Shown in pieces: positions 63,750 through 64,000 of a stretch of 64,000 bases of DNA. The notes beneath the pieces were generated by a model. That model was not told the origin of the DNA and searched no databases. It saw nothing but the letters and a program-made list of their open reading frames with translations. Position 1 is the first letter of the stretch, and every line of letters begins with the position of its first letter. The translations under genes were made by a program, and so were the position numbers. Source of the stretch: an uncultured Arachnia sp. (lineage in GTDB: Bacteria > Actinomycetota > Actinomycetes > Propionibacteriales > Propionibacteriaceae); assembly GCA_947493995.1 (NCBI GenBank), contig CANLTJ010000001.1, forward strand, positions 372,001-436,000. The letters run 5' to 3'.

Positions 63750-64000
63750 TCAGTTGATGCGCAGGTCGCGACGCTGGAACAGCGGGAATGACGCGACCAT
63801 CAGCACCAGCGCCAGAGCGCTCAGGACCACCACCGATTCCCAACTGGCCCCGTTGATCAGGGGATCATCCAGTGCGTAGAAGTGGAACGGGGAAATCACG
63901 GCCCACGCCTCGGTGTTCTCTGACAAGCCAAGATAGGCGCTCGTGAAGTGACCCACGACCGCGAGGCCCGCACTTGCCCAGATCGCTGCGCCGGGACGGC
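63750..64000 (-). CDS. ABC-2 type transporter permease, C-terminal fragment
   Basis: The frame is open from the right edge to TGA at 63750, giving the last 83 residues. Two hydrophobic helices flank SPFHFYALDDPLINGASWES, and the end is FPLFQRRDLRIN. This Ser-Pro-Phe...Asn-Gly string and the Arg-Arg-Asp-Leu C-terminus are typical of actinobacterial ABC-2 permease subunits. Substrate unknown. The rest of the gene and its ATPase partner lie outside the window. About 115 bases, with nothing recognisable, separate it from the oxidoreductase. Confidence 0.7.
   Translation of the reverse strand, partial: RPGAAIWASAGLAVVGHFTSAYLGLSENTEAWAVISPFHFYALDDPLINGASWESVVVLSALALVLMVASFPLFQRRDLRIN

Overview
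The window is core chromosome of a high-GC actinobacterium. Evidence: a mycothiol-dependent formaldehyde/S-nitrosothiol dehydrogenase (mscR), Mycobacterium-type DapD, actinobacterial small families (DUF3117, DUF3017, DivIVA-motif protein, PspC), a glycogen-type GT4 synthase of the GlgM/GlgA class, an 8-Cys FdxA beside dapC, and gene orders that match, from memory, the mycobacterial dapE-LOG-DUF3117-glgA/glgC-methyltransferase block and the fadA2-fabG4-htdX block. The order sucCD, PerM-like, purN, purH, folD, DUF3017, mdh suggests the Propionibacteriales/Nocardioides side of the phylum, but genus cannot be fixed. I see no tRNA, rRNA, CRISPR array, prophage or transposase; one dispersed-type palindromic repeat (about 60.64-60.75 kb) is the only mobile-like sequence.

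0-16 kb: start of dapA, an O-methyltransferase, divergent glgC/glgA, then a minus-strand run TetR, acyl-CoA oxidase-like, dapE, LOG, DivIVA-motif, DUF3117. A fatty-acid operon (thiolase, FabG4-type reductase, MaoC hydratase) diverges from the TetR gene across a strong palindromic operator. dapD plus a lysozyme-like membrane protein, then dapC and fdxA, give with dapA and dapE most of the succinylase route to diaminopimelate and lysine.

16-36 kb: VanW-like protein, MFS transporter, SppA, transketolase with a small unknown gene and a phosphoribosyltransferase, a mutarotase, the mscR/metallo-hydrolase pair, an isoaspartyl-methyltransferase-like gene, and a nucleoside uptake and salvage operon (BMP lipoprotein, ABC ATPase, two permeases, cytidine deaminase, adenosine deaminase), then an APH-fold kinase coupled to a CorC/CNNM membrane protein.

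36-51 kb: a long co-directional run for one-carbon and purine metabolism and the TCA cycle (PerM-like, purN, purH, folD, DUF3017, mdh, purU), sucCD, a secreted M23 peptidase with a coiled coil, and pcrA.

51-64 kb: a cardiolipin synthase-like PLD protein, small membrane proteins, a PspC envelope-stress module (PspC-fused histidine kinase and NarL regulator diverging from two PspC proteins and a tiny membrane protein), guaA, cysK-cysE, a GH13 trehalose-synthase-like enzyme coupled to a luciferase-like oxidoreductase, and the end of an ABC-2 permease.

Two general signals stand out. Many genes overlap by 1 or 4 bases (TGATG, ATGA, GTGA), implying translational coupling. At least fourteen genes have a TANNNT box (mostly TAGGCT, TAGACT, TACCGT) ending only 6-8 bases before the start codon, the signature of leaderless transcripts; this also settles several start codons. 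No clearly undescribed system is evident; the best candidates are the GH13-oxidoreductase pair, the PspC module, the TetR operator, and the possible leaderless mini-ORF before the MFS gene.
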